From assembly GCA_964557955.1 (NCBI GenBank), contig CAZLCS010000028.1:12371-76370 (forward strand): DNA of 64,000 nt, read 5' to 3'. How positions within the stretch are numbered: position 1 is the first letter of the stretch; the number at the start of each line of letters is the position of its first letter. Shown here one piece after another: positions 8,187-16,959 of this stretch. This DNA is from JALOOX01 sp964557955 (GTDB lineage Bacteria; Desulfobacterota; Syntrophobacteria; Syntrophobacterales; Syntrophobacteraceae). A model generated the notes under the pieces. The model made no database searches and had not been told where the DNA came from. It worked only from the letters and a program-made list of their open reading frames with translations. The position numbers were made by a program, and so were the translations under genes.

Positions 8187-8897
8187 TCAAGAAATGCCCA
8201 CAAAGGGCCTCAGGACAAAATAGAGGCCCAGCAGGGCGATGGCCGCCCCGGCGCATTTCCTGAACCACTGGCTCCCCTCGTGGAAGGAGCTGTTCTCCAG
8301 CAGTTTTCTGACCGTTGCCGTGGAGCTGCCCGCCACCGCGATGGGGATGCAGTGGCCGATCCCGAAAAGCACAATGTAGACGACTCCGATCAGGATCTTC
8401 TGCTGAATGGTGATGATGGCGAGGATCGGTGCGATGAAGCCGAAGGTGCAGGAGCCTGAGAGAATCCCATAGGCCAGACCGAGTACCAGGGCGCCGATGA
8501 TGCCCTTGACCTTGATCCGTCCCATGAGGCTCCCGGACATGGAGCAGTGGGACACTCCCCACATGTCGAGCGCCACCCAGATGAGGATGGCCCCGACGAG
8601 GATGGTCCAGTAGGGGCCGACCTCACCCAGCATGCGGCCCAGAAGCGAACAGACAATCCCCACCATGGCGATGCTGATGAAGAGCCCGATGCTGAAAACC
8701 ACGGCGTAGTAGGCGGCGTCCCTGGCCTTGAGCGCCCTTTCCTGGCCGGCCACGTAGCCCACGATGAGCGGAATCGATGCGATGTGGCACGGGCTGAAGG
8801 CCACGCTCACCATTCCCCAGAGGAAACAGCCCACGGCGGCGACAAGCAACCCGCCGGACATCCATTCGTTGATGATCAGAAAAGCCTGCTCGAGCAT
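8187..8897 (-). CDS. CcdA/DsbD-type transmembrane thiol-disulfide transporter
   Basis: 236 residues, about six or seven membrane helices. The redox-active cysteines sit in the typical places: SPCHIASIPLI (Cys37) and GSCTFGFIAP (about Cys149), related by the internal repeat of the family. CcdA carries reducing equivalents from cytoplasmic thioredoxin across the membrane to periplasmic thiol proteins or cytochrome c maturation. AGGAGGGAG precedes the ATG. It lies between an exported thioredoxin and the DUF1573 protein, which are its likely reducible partners outside the membrane. Confidence 0.9.
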   Translation of the reverse strand: MLEQAFLIINEWMSGGLLVAAVGCFLWGMVSVAFSPCHIASIPLIVGYVAGQERALKARDAAYYAVVFSIGLFISIAMVGIVCSLLGRMLGEVGPYWTILVGAILIWVALDMWGVSHCSMSGSLMGRIKVKGIIGALVLGLAYGILSGSCTFGFIAPILAIITIQQKILIGVVYIVLFGIGHCIPIAVAGSSTATVRKLLENSSFHEGSQWFRKCAGAAIALLGLYFVLRPFVGIS

Positions 8898-8950
8898 TCT
8901 CCCTCCTCTTCTTAACGCTCTGTTTCAGGTTCGGCACCGTTCACAGGGAC

Positions 8951-9352
8951 CTATTTGACGCCGAGCTTCTCCAACACGGCCACAATGGCTTTCTTGTCCA
9001 TGAAGCCCTCGTGCCGCATGACCTCTTTACCATCTTTGTCGTAGAAAATCTGGGTCGGTATGGCGCGTAGCCCGAATCGCTGTGCCTGGTCCCGGTGCTT
9101 CCAGACGTCGATAAAGAAAATGGCGGCCCTCCCGGTCTCGTGGTACTCCTTTTCGAGCTCTTCCATGATGGGGGCCATCATTTTGCACGGAATGCATTCC
9201 TTGGCGCCGATGTCCAACATGGTCACCTTGCCCTTGACTGGCACCTCGGGCACGCCGGCATCATTCGCACTGCGGCAGACCCCGCACAGACCCAGCACAA
9301 GAGACAAGACTAAGGACGCCACCAATGTTCGAATACGAAGATTCTGTCTCAC
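8951..9352 (-). CDS. Exported thioredoxin-like protein
   Basis: 133 residues from GTG 9352, chosen because AAGGAG lies 6 bp upstream; an in-frame ATG at 9397 has no such site. An N-terminal hydrophobic segment (residues 9-25) marks export or membrane anchoring. The thioredoxin fold follows, with active site CIPCKM (Cys53, Cys56) and the cis-proline segment RAIPTQIFYD. It is spaced 53 bp from ccdA and probably receives electrons from it. Role: reductant for periplasmic disulfides or selenenylsulfides, perhaps the DUF1573 protein. Confidence 0.88.
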   Translation of the reverse strand: MRQNLRIRTLVASLVLSLVLGLCGVCRSANDAGVPEVPVKGKVTMLDIGAKECIPCKMMAPIMEELEKEYHETGRAAIFFIDVWKHRDQAQRFGLRAIPTQIFYDKDGKEVMRHEGFMDKKAIVAVLEKLGVK

Positions 9353-9456
9353 CACTAACTCCTTCAAAGAGTTTATGTGCGTGAATCCGCCTTTCACTAC
9401 CTCGGGAAGCCAACATCACCCGGGAGCAAAAGGCATATGGCGCATGAAATGAGTCT

Positions 9457-9906
9457 CTACCATCCGTGCCTGCCCCAGCCATGGCCCCCGCGCATGCCGC
9501 CCCCCTGGTAGGCGACGGACGTCCCGAGCTTTTCCTTCTGCTCGGCCGTCAGGAGCTCCCGACAATCCAGTTGATACTGCGTCGCCCGCTCCTGGATCTC
9601 GCTCTGGAGAGCCCGGATCTCCTGCTGTTTGGCAGCGATCCTGGCCTGGTCGGGGCTCGGCCGGCTCCAGAGCTCCCGCAGCTCCATCCTCCTGCTGAAA
9701 AGCCTGTCCCTCAGAGGACTCATCTCCTCGGCAAAGATCTGTTGCCTCGTCTCGATCTGAGCCTTCTGATCTTCCGTAAGATTCAGACTGGATGCCCAGT
9801 GAAACGGCGTTCCCATTCCCGGTCCCGTTCCACATCCATTGCGAAACGCCCAACCGTTTGCGCCCAACAGAATCAAGATTGTGCTCATGAGGATTATCTT
9901 CTTCAT
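9457..9906 (-). CDS. Spy/CpxP/ZraP-like periplasmic protein
   Basis: 149 residues with signal peptide (MKKIILMSTILILLGANGWA), two LTxxQ motifs (LTEDQ and LTAEQ) bounding a charged helical core, and a Gly/His-rich tail suited to metal binding. This matches zinc-resistance-associated ZraP and the Spy chaperones, which form ladle-shaped helical multimers in the periplasm. AAGGAG precedes ATG 9906; the longer frame to 10005 is rejected. It is divergent from a histidine kinase and NtrC-type regulator, the ZraPSR arrangement, and lies downstream of a clear sigma-54 promoter at 10119-10133. Confidence 0.85.
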   Translation of the reverse strand: MKKIILMSTILILLGANGWAFRNGCGTGPGMGTPFHWASSLNLTEDQKAQIETRQQIFAEEMSPLRDRLFSRRMELRELWSRPSPDQARIAAKQQEIRALQSEIQERATQYQLDCRELLTAEQKEKLGTSVAYQGGGMRGGHGWGRHGW

Positions 9907-9985
9907 GGCTTCTACTCCTTGCTTCTCTGGTTCAAAAGATGCCGCCTCCCCGCGACTGCGGCTTTCTTTGATCGGCGCTCCAGGA

Positions 9986-10112
9986 GGCTGTCCGAGAACT
10001 GTCATTTCGAGCGAGAGCGAGAAATCTCGTTCATCGCATCACACAGAGGTTGTGAGATTTCTCTCTTCGCTCCACTCCGTTCGAAATGACAGACAGGTGT
10101 TCTCGGACTGCC
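9986..10112. repeat. Palindromic MITE-like element with GGCTGTCCGAGAA ends, copy 1
   Basis: 127 bp bounded by GGCTGTCCGAGAA and TTCTCGGACTGCC, with further inner pairing of CTGTCATTTCGA and TCGAAATGACAG. Related ends occur at 44463-44597 and one half at 48270-48337. It lies between the sigma-54 promoter and the zraP-like start, so its transcript would fold into a long hairpin in the leader. Confidence 0.75.
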
Positions 10113-10118
10113 TCATAG

Positions 10119-10133
10119 GCATATCTCGTGCCA
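10119..10133 (-). promoter_or_regulatory. sigma-54 promoter for the zraP-like/trx/ccdA/DUF1573 operon
   Basis: Minus-strand TGGCACGAGATATGC: GG (10132-10131), ten bases, GC (10120-10119). It matches the TGGCACG-N4-TTGC consensus at all but one position. The divergent NtrC-type regulator at 12242 is the likely activator. Confidence 0.8.
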
Positions 10134-10307
10134 GCGCCGGCTTGATCCAGGTCAATAGTCTGAAATATTTCACTTAAATTCTGATCACACCTCGCTGCTC
10201 CTGAGGTTTCGGGTCCTGAACGCACATCTGTCATGCGGCAAGGACTGTCGAGATCTTTCTGGCGATTTCATGGGTAAACATATGAAATTCTATCCTTTTA
10301 AGTGATT

Positions 10308-10352
10308 CGACAAATCATGTAGCCTGTAAAGCTCATTCGACAGTTTTGTCGA
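10308..10352. promoter_or_regulatory. Upstream activator sites TCGACA-N4-TGTCGA
   Basis: A 6-bp inverted repeat, TCGACA (10337-10342) and TGTCGA (10347-10352), with a further half-site TCGACA at 10308-10313. It lies between the two divergent sigma-54 promoters, about 200 bp from one and 50-90 bp from the other, a usual place for an NtrC-type enhancer. Confidence 0.6.
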
Positions 10353-10396
10353 GTGCGCTCAGGGCATTAGTGGCATTCTTTCTCTGTTTTGGGCAT

Positions 10397-10410
10397 GGTA
10401 TAAAGAATGC
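10397..10410 (+). promoter_or_regulatory. Candidate sigma-54 promoter for the kinase/regulator pair
   Basis: TGGTATAAAGAATGC keeps the invariant GG-N10-GC (GG 10397-10398, GC 10409-10410) but differs from consensus elsewhere. It is 54 bp before the kinase ATG at 10464, allowing autoactivation. Confidence 0.45.
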
Positions 10411-10463
10411 TAACGCATGAATCGGATGTCATAGTCTTCATCCGAGCGAATTCAAGGAGAATC

Positions 10464-12218
10464 ATGAAACGGGAACAACCCGGATACAGCGCCGGGCGAA
10501 GGTTCGCGATGAATCCCCGCATGCTGCAGGCCGTCGTGCCGGCACTCGTCGGCCTGCTGTTCGCCGGTCTCTTTTTCGTCACGGCCATGATGGACTTCCA
10601 TCGGCTTGAGGGCCTGCTGCTCGAGACGTTGAGAAACAAGGCGATTTTCGTGCTCGAGGTGACTCACCGGGCATGCGAGAACAAGATCAGGCGGCTGGCA
10701 GGCGCGGGGGACGAGCTGCAGAATCCCCTTGCGGGCCTGGTGATGGAGGATGACACGGCCCCTCTCGAGGTGAGCCTGGCGAAGTCGCTGCTGGAGGTGG
10801 CGAGGGCCGTCGATGCCGACAGCGCGGATCGATCTCGGTTGGCCGTGCCACGGGGATTTCGGAGTGTGGGGCTGCTGGATGAAGAAGGAGAGCTTGTCTA
10901 TGACGGAGAGCCCTTGCCTGGCCGGGTGGTGGCCCACGCGAGGGACCTGGTCGAGGGTGAAAGCGAGATCGATCTGCACCTTTTTGACGGCATGAACCGC
11001 GACGACTACATCGGCTTTGTGGGTGTGCGGAGGCGAGGGGGTAAAGGTGCGGTCCTGCTGGTCATGAATCGTGAAGACGTCATGTCCTGGGTATGGAAAG
11101 CGGCGGTTCGAAACACGGTTCAGGAGATGAGCTGGGGGCAGGGGGTCGTCTACCTGGTTGTGGAGGATTCCGAGGGAAACATTTTAGCCCGGGCGGGCAG
11201 CCTTCCCGATGAGAAACTGGGGGAGTGCCTCATGCTGGCCAGAACCGTGCGCGAGGGCGCGAGCAGCCTCACGGGCCAGTGCGTCAAGGTGGGAGACACG
11301 AAGTTTCTGGAGCTGGCCATGCCATTCGACCTGGATACTGGCAAACGCGGGGTTGCGAGGGTGGGTCTCGAAACCGAGGAAACCGATCGCATCCTGAGCC
11401 GGAACAGACAGCACGTTCTGCTCTGGACCGGCTTCATGGCAGGGATCGGCCTGATGCTGATGGCTTTTCTGTATCGAACCCAAAAGCGGCACATATCGCG
11501 CCTGCAGGCGGTCCAGGAACGTCTGCACCAGGCGGAAAAGCTCTCGGCTCTGGGGAAGCTCGGAGCGGGAGTGGCTCATGAGATCCGCAATCCTCTGAAT
11601 GCCATCAGTCTGGCGGTGCAGAGACTCCGGAGGGAGTTCAGCCCCCATGAGCCGGACAGTCGGGAGCCTTATGAGCGCATCACCCAGATCCTGAGGGATG
11701 AAATCCAGCGCCTCAACTCCATCGTGGAGGAATTCCTCAGCCTTTCACGTACGTCTAAGCTCGATCTGCGGCCGCAGCCGGTGATTCCCCTGCTGGAAAA
11801 GATCCTCTCCCTGTTTCAGGAAGAAGCAGAGGCGAGAGGCGTCGAGCTGCGAAGGCGCTGGGACGGGGCCGGCCTGGCCGTGCGCATGGATGGACACAAA
11901 ATGGAGCAGGCGCTGCTCAACATTTTGCGTAACGCCCTGGAATCCACCATGCAGGAAGGCGTGGTGGCGGTTTCCTGTGACCAATCCAGGGAAGGATTGA
12001 TGCGCATTCGCATCCGCGACAACGGGAGGGGAATTCCCGAAGGCGAGGAGGGGCGCATTTTCGAACCCTTCCACACGACCAAGAACAACGGAGTGGGTCT
12101 TGGGCTGGCCATTGCCCATGAGATCATCGCCGCCCATGGCGGCGAGATACGGATTGCCAGCAGGTCCGGCGTGGGAACGACGTTCGAGATATTGCTCCCG
12201 CCATGGGATGGAGAATGA
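10464..12218 (+). CDS. Membrane sensor histidine kinase, ZraS/NtrB type
   Basis: 584 residues from ATG 10464 (AAGGAG upstream). A membrane helix (about 21-42), a periplasmic sensor domain of about 270 residues, a second helix (about 312-332), then HisKA with phospho-acceptor GAGVAHEIRNPLNA and a HATPase_c domain (NILRNALES N-box, DNGRGIP, GVGLGLAIAHEI). Paired with the NtrC-type regulator 23 bp downstream and divergent from the zraP-like operon. It probably senses an envelope condition such as metal or thiol stress; the sensor domain is not assigned to a named family. Confidence 0.88.
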   Translation: MKREQPGYSAGRRFAMNPRMLQAVVPALVGLLFAGLFFVTAMMDFHRLEGLLLETLRNKAIFVLEVTHRACENKIRRLAGAGDELQNPLAGLVMEDDTAPLEVSLAKSLLEVARAVDADSADRSRLAVPRGFRSVGLLDEEGELVYDGEPLPGRVVAHARDLVEGESEIDLHLFDGMNRDDYIGFVGVRRRGGKGAVLLVMNREDVMSWVWKAAVRNTVQEMSWGQGVVYLVVEDSEGNILARAGSLPDEKLGECLMLARTVREGASSLTGQCVKVGDTKFLELAMPFDLDTGKRGVARVGLETEETDRILSRNRQHVLLWTGFMAGIGLMLMAFLYRTQKRHISRLQAVQERLHQAEKLSALGKLGAGVAHEIRNPLNAISLAVQRLRREFSPHEPDSREPYERITQILRDEIQRLNSIVEEFLSLSRTSKLDLRPQPVIPLLEKILSLFQEEAEARGVELRRRWDGAGLAVRMDGHKMEQALLNILRNALESTMQEGVVAVSCDQSREGLMRIRIRDNGRGIPEGEEGRIFEPFHTTKNNGVGLGLAIAHEIIAAHGGEIRIASRSGVGTTFEILLPPWDGE

Positions 12219-12241
12219 GATGAACATCGGAGATTTCAGCC

Positions 12242-13609
12242 TTGGGCATTACTGATCTGGATATCCTGATCGTGGAAGACGAGCCTTTCCAGCGGGAGAT
12301 GGTCCGTGACCACCTTCTCCGGGAGGGCCACCGCGTACAGGAGGCGGAGGATGGTGACAAGGCCATGGAACTTCTCAAAGGGCATACTTTCGATCTCTTG
12401 CTCCTGGACTACCGCATGTCGGGCATGGACGGTCTTGAAGTCCTCAAGGAAGCCAAAGGGCTCTGCCCCGACGTGGAAGCCATCCTGATCACCGCCTACG
12501 GCGCTATAGAAACGGCGGTGGAAGCCATGAAGGCCGGGGCTGCGGACTATCTCACCAAACCCATCGACCTGGACGAGCTTTCCCTGCTGATCGAGCGGAT
12601 CGGCAGGCACCGGACGCTGGTCCGGGAAAACGATGTCCTGCGCCGGGAGCTGGGGGCCAGGGGCGTCTCCACGGACGCCATCCGATTCAAGAGCCGGAGG
12701 ATGGCCGAACTGGTCCAGCTCGCAGGCCGCATCGCCTCAAGCCAGGCGACGGTGCTCATCCATGGAGAGACGGGGACGGGCAAAGAGCTCATGGCCCGGC
12801 TGGTCCACCAGCTGAGCCCCAGGGCCCATCGGCCCCTCGTCGCCGTGAACTGTGCCGCGATCCCTGAAACCCTCCTCGAAAGCGAGCTCTTCGGTCATGA
12901 GAAAGGAGCGTTCACGGGGGCCATGCAGCGACGCATCGGCCGCTTCGAACAGGCTGACGGCGGGACCCTGTTTCTGGATGAAATCGGCGAGCTGACGCCG
13001 CCGGTGCAGGTCAAGCTGCTGCGTTTTCTCCAGGAGAGAGAGTTTCAGCGCGTCGGCGGCGAAAGGACCCTCAAGGCGGATGTGCGCATCATCAGCGCCA
13101 CCCACCAGGACCTCGAGGCCAGGGTCAAGGAGGGCCGGTTCCGGGAGGATCTCTTCTACCGCATCCATGTCGTCACTTTGAAAGTCCCTCCGCTCCGGGA
13201 GCGGCGGGAGGACATTCCCGTTCTCCTGGACCATTTCATCCAGAAGTACGCCAGGGAAAACCAGAAGACCATTGATGGAGTGAGCCGCGAGGCGCGCGAC
13301 CAGCTCATGCGCTACGATTACCCGGGAAACGTCCGGGAGCTCGAAAACATCATCGAGCGGGCCGTCGTCATTTCACAGGACCCGGTGATCTCCACCCACG
13401 ACCTTCCCTTTCAGGAGTGCGTCGATGCCGAGGACTCAGCAGCGGCGACCGCGCCCGGCAAGCTTCAGGACGCTCTGGAAAACCTGGAGCGACGAATGAT
13501 CCTGGAGGCCCTGGACCAGGCCGAATCCAACCAGAGCCAGGCCGCACGTCTGCTCGGGCTCAGCGAGCGCATGCTTCGGTACAAGCTGAAGAAGCATGGG
13601 CTCAAGTGA
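12242..13609 (+). CDS. NtrC-type sigma-54-dependent response regulator, ZraR-like
   Basis: 455 residues from a TTG start with CGGAG upstream; the nearby ATG 12221 runs into a stop. Receiver domain (acidic EDE at 12-14, phospho-acceptor Asp56 in LLDYRMSGMDG, TAYG, LTKPID), AAA+ domain with GETGTGKE Walker A, the sigma-54 loop GAFTGA (HEKGAFTGAMQ) and DEIGEL, and a C-terminal Fis-type helix-turn-helix (QAARLLGLSERMLRYKLKKH). All activator motifs are intact. Likely targets are the sigma-54 promoters at 10119-10133 and 10397-10410. Confidence 0.92.
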   Translation: MGITDLDILIVEDEPFQREMVRDHLLREGHRVQEAEDGDKAMELLKGHTFDLLLLDYRMSGMDGLEVLKEAKGLCPDVEAILITAYGAIETAVEAMKAGAADYLTKPIDLDELSLLIERIGRHRTLVRENDVLRRELGARGVSTDAIRFKSRRMAELVQLAGRIASSQATVLIHGETGTGKELMARLVHQLSPRAHRPLVAVNCAAIPETLLESELFGHEKGAFTGAMQRRIGRFEQADGGTLFLDEIGELTPPVQVKLLRFLQEREFQRVGGERTLKADVRIISATHQDLEARVKEGRFREDLFYRIHVVTLKVPPLRERREDIPVLLDHFIQKYARENQKTIDGVSREARDQLMRYDYPGNVRELENIIERAVVISQDPVISTHDLPFQECVDAEDSAAATAPGKLQDALENLERRMILEALDQAESNQSQAARLLGLSERMLRYKLKKHGLK

Positions 13610-13940
13610 GCCGAGCCCATGAGATGCCATAAAAGGACGGCCGGCCATCGCACAGTCGGGATGGCTTCCGCATCATGGCCGACATGGCCCCCGGATGGCA
13701 ACATCGGGCAGACTTTGCATCCGCTGCCCCCATCCGCTTCCGACGTTGACCTCGAGCAAGCCATCGCATTATACTTGCCTCTCTGGAATTGACGGAGGGC
13801 TCGGCGGCTGTTCGAGCCATCCCGATGTGCTTGAAGCGACTTACTATTTTGAGGACTATGATTGGTGACTATGATTTCCTGTAAGTACCAATGCCGGTGC
13901 CCTCTCTTCTCTGGCGCTATCCGATGCATCCATCCAATGT
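13610..13940. other. Intergenic stretch without a supported gene
   Basis: No protein-like frame, repeat or RNA gene was recognised in these 331 bp between the ZraR-like regulator and the DksA-like zinc-finger ORF. Confidence 0.45.
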
Positions 13941-14153
13941 TTGGAAATCCACCCTGATCGAAGAAGTCCACTGACTCTAGGGTTGTTTGACCGAAAAGCG
14001 CAACGCAGTCTCCCGGGGAGAATCCACAAACCGGACCTCCGGATGTGCTCGGTGTGCCGAGAGCCCACTGTGTTGAAGAGGCTGATGGTCATGCCCGAAA
14101 GCCGCCCCTGTATGCATTGCGCAGATCTGCAACCGCCCAGCGGAGGAGCTTGA
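13941..14153 (+). CDS. DksA/TraR-type zinc-finger ORF, possibly decayed
   Basis: 70-codon frame from a TTG. Its C-terminal half has MCSVCREPTVLKRLMVMPES then PCMHC, a C-x2-C-x17-C-x2-C pattern with the exact spacing and the P before the third cysteine seen in DksA/TraR zinc fingers. The coiled-coil N-terminus of DksA is missing and no good Shine-Dalgarno is seen. It ends directly before prfC and its last codons hold the prfC ribosome site. It could be a shortened relic or a small zinc-finger protein. Confidence 0.4.
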   Translation: MEIHPDRRSPLTLGLFDRKAQRSLPGRIHKPDLRMCSVCREPTVLKRLMVMPESRPCMHCADLQPPSGGA

Positions 14154-15746
14154 GTGAATCGACCTTATCACAAAGAAATCGAACGGCGCAGGACCTTCGG
14201 GATCATCAGTCATCCCGACGCCGGCAAAACCACTTTGACGGAAAAGCTGCTCCTCTTCGGAGGGGCCATCCAGATAGCGGGGGCTGTCAAGGCGCGCAGA
14301 GCCGCCCGTCATGCCACCAGCGACTGGATGGCCATCGAGAGGCAGAGAGGCATCTCCGTCACGACCTCGGTGATGAAGTTCACATACCGGGGCTTCGAAA
14401 TGAATCTTCTCGATACGCCCGGCCACCAGGACTTCTCCGAGGACACCTACAGAGTCCTCACGGCGGTGGACAGCGCCCTCATGGTGATCGACAGCGGCAA
14501 GGGCGTGGAGTCGCAGACAGAGAAACTGATGGAGGTCTGCCGGATGCGCAACACGCCCATCATCACGTTCGTCAACAAGCTGGATCGTGACGGCATGGAG
14601 CCGCTGGAAATCCTGAGCGAGATCGAGGACAAGCTCCAGATCGAGTGCACCCCGCTCTCCTGGCCCATCGGCATGGGACGGGGCTTCAAAGGGGTTTACA
14701 ATCTCTATCGCAGGGAGCTCCATTTGTTCACCCCCGGGCAGGAAACGCGAAAGCAGGACGGCGTGGTGATCGAAGATCTCGCCGACCCCGAGCTGGACAG
14801 GCTTCTCGGCAGCCAGGCGGACGAGCTGCGCAGGGACGTCGAACTGCTCGAGGGTGCGGCCAATCCCCTGGAAATGGATCACTATCTCAGGGGAAACCAG
14901 ACTCCCGTCTTCTTCGGAAGCGCTCTCAACAATTTCGGAGTGCGGGAGCTCATGGACGCCTTCGTGGAAATGGCCCCGTCACCGAGGGCTCGACCGACGC
15001 TGACACGGGTGGTCTCCCCCTGCGAGGAGTCTTTTTCAGGGTTTGTTTTCAAGATCCAGGCAAACATGGACCCGGCTCACCGGGACCGGATCGCCTTCCT
15101 GCGGATCTGCTCCGGGAAGTTCACCCGGGGTATGAAAGTCATTCATCATCGGCTCGGGAAGGAAATCGCCCTGGCCAATGCGACCGTCTTCATGGCCCAG
15201 GACCGCGCCAACGTCGAGGAAGCTTATGCCGGGGACATCATCGGCATCCACAACCATGGAACCATCAAGATCGGAGACACGTTCACGGACGGAGAACCTC
15301 TGCACTTCACCGGCATTCCCAGCTTTGCCCCGGAGCATTTTCGGCGCGTGGCGCTCAAGAACCCATTGAAAGTGAAGCAGCTCCAAAAGGGTTTGAAACA
15401 GCTGGCCGAGGAGGGCGCCGTCCAGTTCTTTCGGCCCCTCAGGGGCTCGGACTACCTCCTCGGAGCCGTCGGAGGTCTGCAGTTCGACGTCATCGTAGCC
15501 AGGCTCAGGGCCGAATATGGCGTGGATGCCGTCTATCAGCCGGTGCCCTTGTCCGCGGCACGCTGGATTGAGTGCGGTGACAGGAAGAGGCTCGAGGAGT
15601 TCGAGAAGAAGCATATCGATCATTTGGCCTGCGATTCGGAAGGTTGCCTGACCTATCTGGCGCCCAATCCGTGGCGCCTGAGCCTGGTCATGGAAGACTG
15701 GGCCGACATTGCCTTTCGGAAAACCCGGGAGCACAATTCCGTGTAG
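14154..15746 (+). CDS. prfC: Peptide chain release factor 3
   Basis: 530 residues, full RF3 length. GTPase motifs: G1 SHPDAGKTTLTEKLL near residue 20, the RGISVTTSVM switch, G3 DTPGHQDF, G4 NKLDRDG, then EF-Tu-like domain II and the RF3 C-terminal domain (GAVGGLQFDVI, WIECGD). RF3 recycles RF1/RF2 from the ribosome after termination. Start is GTG 14154 with AGCGGAGGAG upstream. No operon partner is evident. Confidence 0.96.
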   Translation: MNRPYHKEIERRRTFGIISHPDAGKTTLTEKLLLFGGAIQIAGAVKARRAARHATSDWMAIERQRGISVTTSVMKFTYRGFEMNLLDTPGHQDFSEDTYRVLTAVDSALMVIDSGKGVESQTEKLMEVCRMRNTPIITFVNKLDRDGMEPLEILSEIEDKLQIECTPLSWPIGMGRGFKGVYNLYRRELHLFTPGQETRKQDGVVIEDLADPELDRLLGSQADELRRDVELLEGAANPLEMDHYLRGNQTPVFFGSALNNFGVRELMDAFVEMAPSPRARPTLTRVVSPCEESFSGFVFKIQANMDPAHRDRIAFLRICSGKFTRGMKVIHHRLGKEIALANATVFMAQDRANVEEAYAGDIIGIHNHGTIKIGDTFTDGEPLHFTGIPSFAPEHFRRVALKNPLKVKQLQKGLKQLAEEGAVQFFRPLRGSDYLLGAVGGLQFDVIVARLRAEYGVDAVYQPVPLSAARWIECGDRKRLEEFEKKHIDHLACDSEGCLTYLAPNPWRLSLVMEDWADIAFRKTREHNSV

Positions 15747-15918
15747 GTATTTTTTGCAGGCCATCAAGACGACCGCGCTCCCTTTGCTTCAAGTCCATTT
15801 GCGTTTCACGGACGATACCGTGCTGACGGTCCCGATCGCCCGCTCCATTTTGTTGCGATCATCTTGAAACCGGTTGATTCCCTGCCCGGAACTTTCTCCT
15901 CCTCGAGAGGCAGAAATC

Positions 15919-16929
15919 ATGAAAACGCCGATCATCTCCGTGCTGCTCCCGGTCCACAATGCTCAGGCGACTGTGCGCAGTGCGGTGCAAAGCATCCGGC
16001 GCCAGACGCTTGCAGACTTCGAGTGCATCATCGTAGACGACGGCTCGACCGATGCGACCCCGGGCATTCTGCGGGAAATGGCCCGAGCGGATGACAGACT
16101 GCGCATCCATCACACGAAAAAGCGGGGCATCATTGCGGCGCTCAACACCGGAATCCAGCTTTGTTCAGCCCCCTTGATCGCACGAATGGACGGCGATGAT
16201 CTCTGCCATCCACGGCGCCTGGACCTCCAGGCGGTGTATATGAAAGCGCACCCCGACGTGAGCGTCTGCTCATCGCGCATCGCCATGTTTCCTCGCCCTG
16301 AAGTGCGAGGAGGGATGTGGCGGTATCAGGAATGGTCGAACGCAATATGCTCGCACGATGATATCGTGAAGAACATCTTCATCGAATCCCCCGTCGTCCA
16401 CCCGAGCGTCGTCGTGCGCCGGGACGAGCTCCTGGCGATCGGCGGCTACCGGGAGTGCGGGTGGGCGGAAGACTACGATCTGTGGCTGCGCTACTACCAT
16501 AATGGCGGGAGGTTCGCGAAGCTGCCTCACACCATGCTTGCCTGGCGTCATTCCGAAAGCCGTCTGACATTTGTAGACCCGCGCTACAGCCTGGAGAATT
16601 TCCTGCGTGCAAAAGCCTGCTACCTTGCGCGTCAACTCCAGGGACTGCCGCGTCCGCTCTACCTGTGGGGCGCCGGGAAAACCGGTGCTCGTCTGCTCAA
16701 GCACCTGCAGCGGGCGGGGCTCCAAATCGCCGCCGTCCTGGAGATCGATCCCCGCAAAGTGGGCGGAGTGAAACGAGGGGTGCCTGTGCTGGCACTCGAT
16801 GATCTGCCCCGTCCGTGCGATGCGTTTGTCGTCACGGCGGTAGGCTCCATCGGCGCGCGCGATCTGATCCGTCGGCGGTTGAATGATCAGGGCTACAGAG
16901 AGGCGCTGGATTTCATCTGTGCCGCATGA
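15919..16929 (+). CDS. Family 2 glycosyltransferase with C-terminal Rossmann-like domain
   Basis: 336 residues from ATG 15919 (GAGAGG upstream). The GT-A fold is shown by PIISVLLPVHNAQATV, IVDDGSTDATPGI, and the metal-binding ARMDGDDLCHP (DxD-like), followed by a W-AEDYDLWLR acceptor motif. From about residue 245 a second segment, LYLWGAGKTGARLLKHL, has the glycine pattern of a nucleotide-binding Rossmann fold and continues to the end; this extra domain occurs in some GT2 enzymes. Cytoplasmic, probably building a surface glycan. It faces arsM tail to tail. Confidence 0.85.
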   Translation: MKTPIISVLLPVHNAQATVRSAVQSIRRQTLADFECIIVDDGSTDATPGILREMARADDRLRIHHTKKRGIIAALNTGIQLCSAPLIARMDGDDLCHPRRLDLQAVYMKAHPDVSVCSSRIAMFPRPEVRGGMWRYQEWSNAICSHDDIVKNIFIESPVVHPSVVVRRDELLAIGGYRECGWAEDYDLWLRYYHNGGRFAKLPHTMLAWRHSESRLTFVDPRYSLENFLRAKACYLARQLQGLPRPLYLWGAGKTGARLLKHLQRAGLQIAAVLEIDPRKVGGVKRGVPVLALDDLPRPCDAFVVTAVGSIGARDLIRRRLNDQGYREALDFICAA

Positions 16930-16959
16930 ATCGGCACAACACCTCTGTTCCTATTGGTT

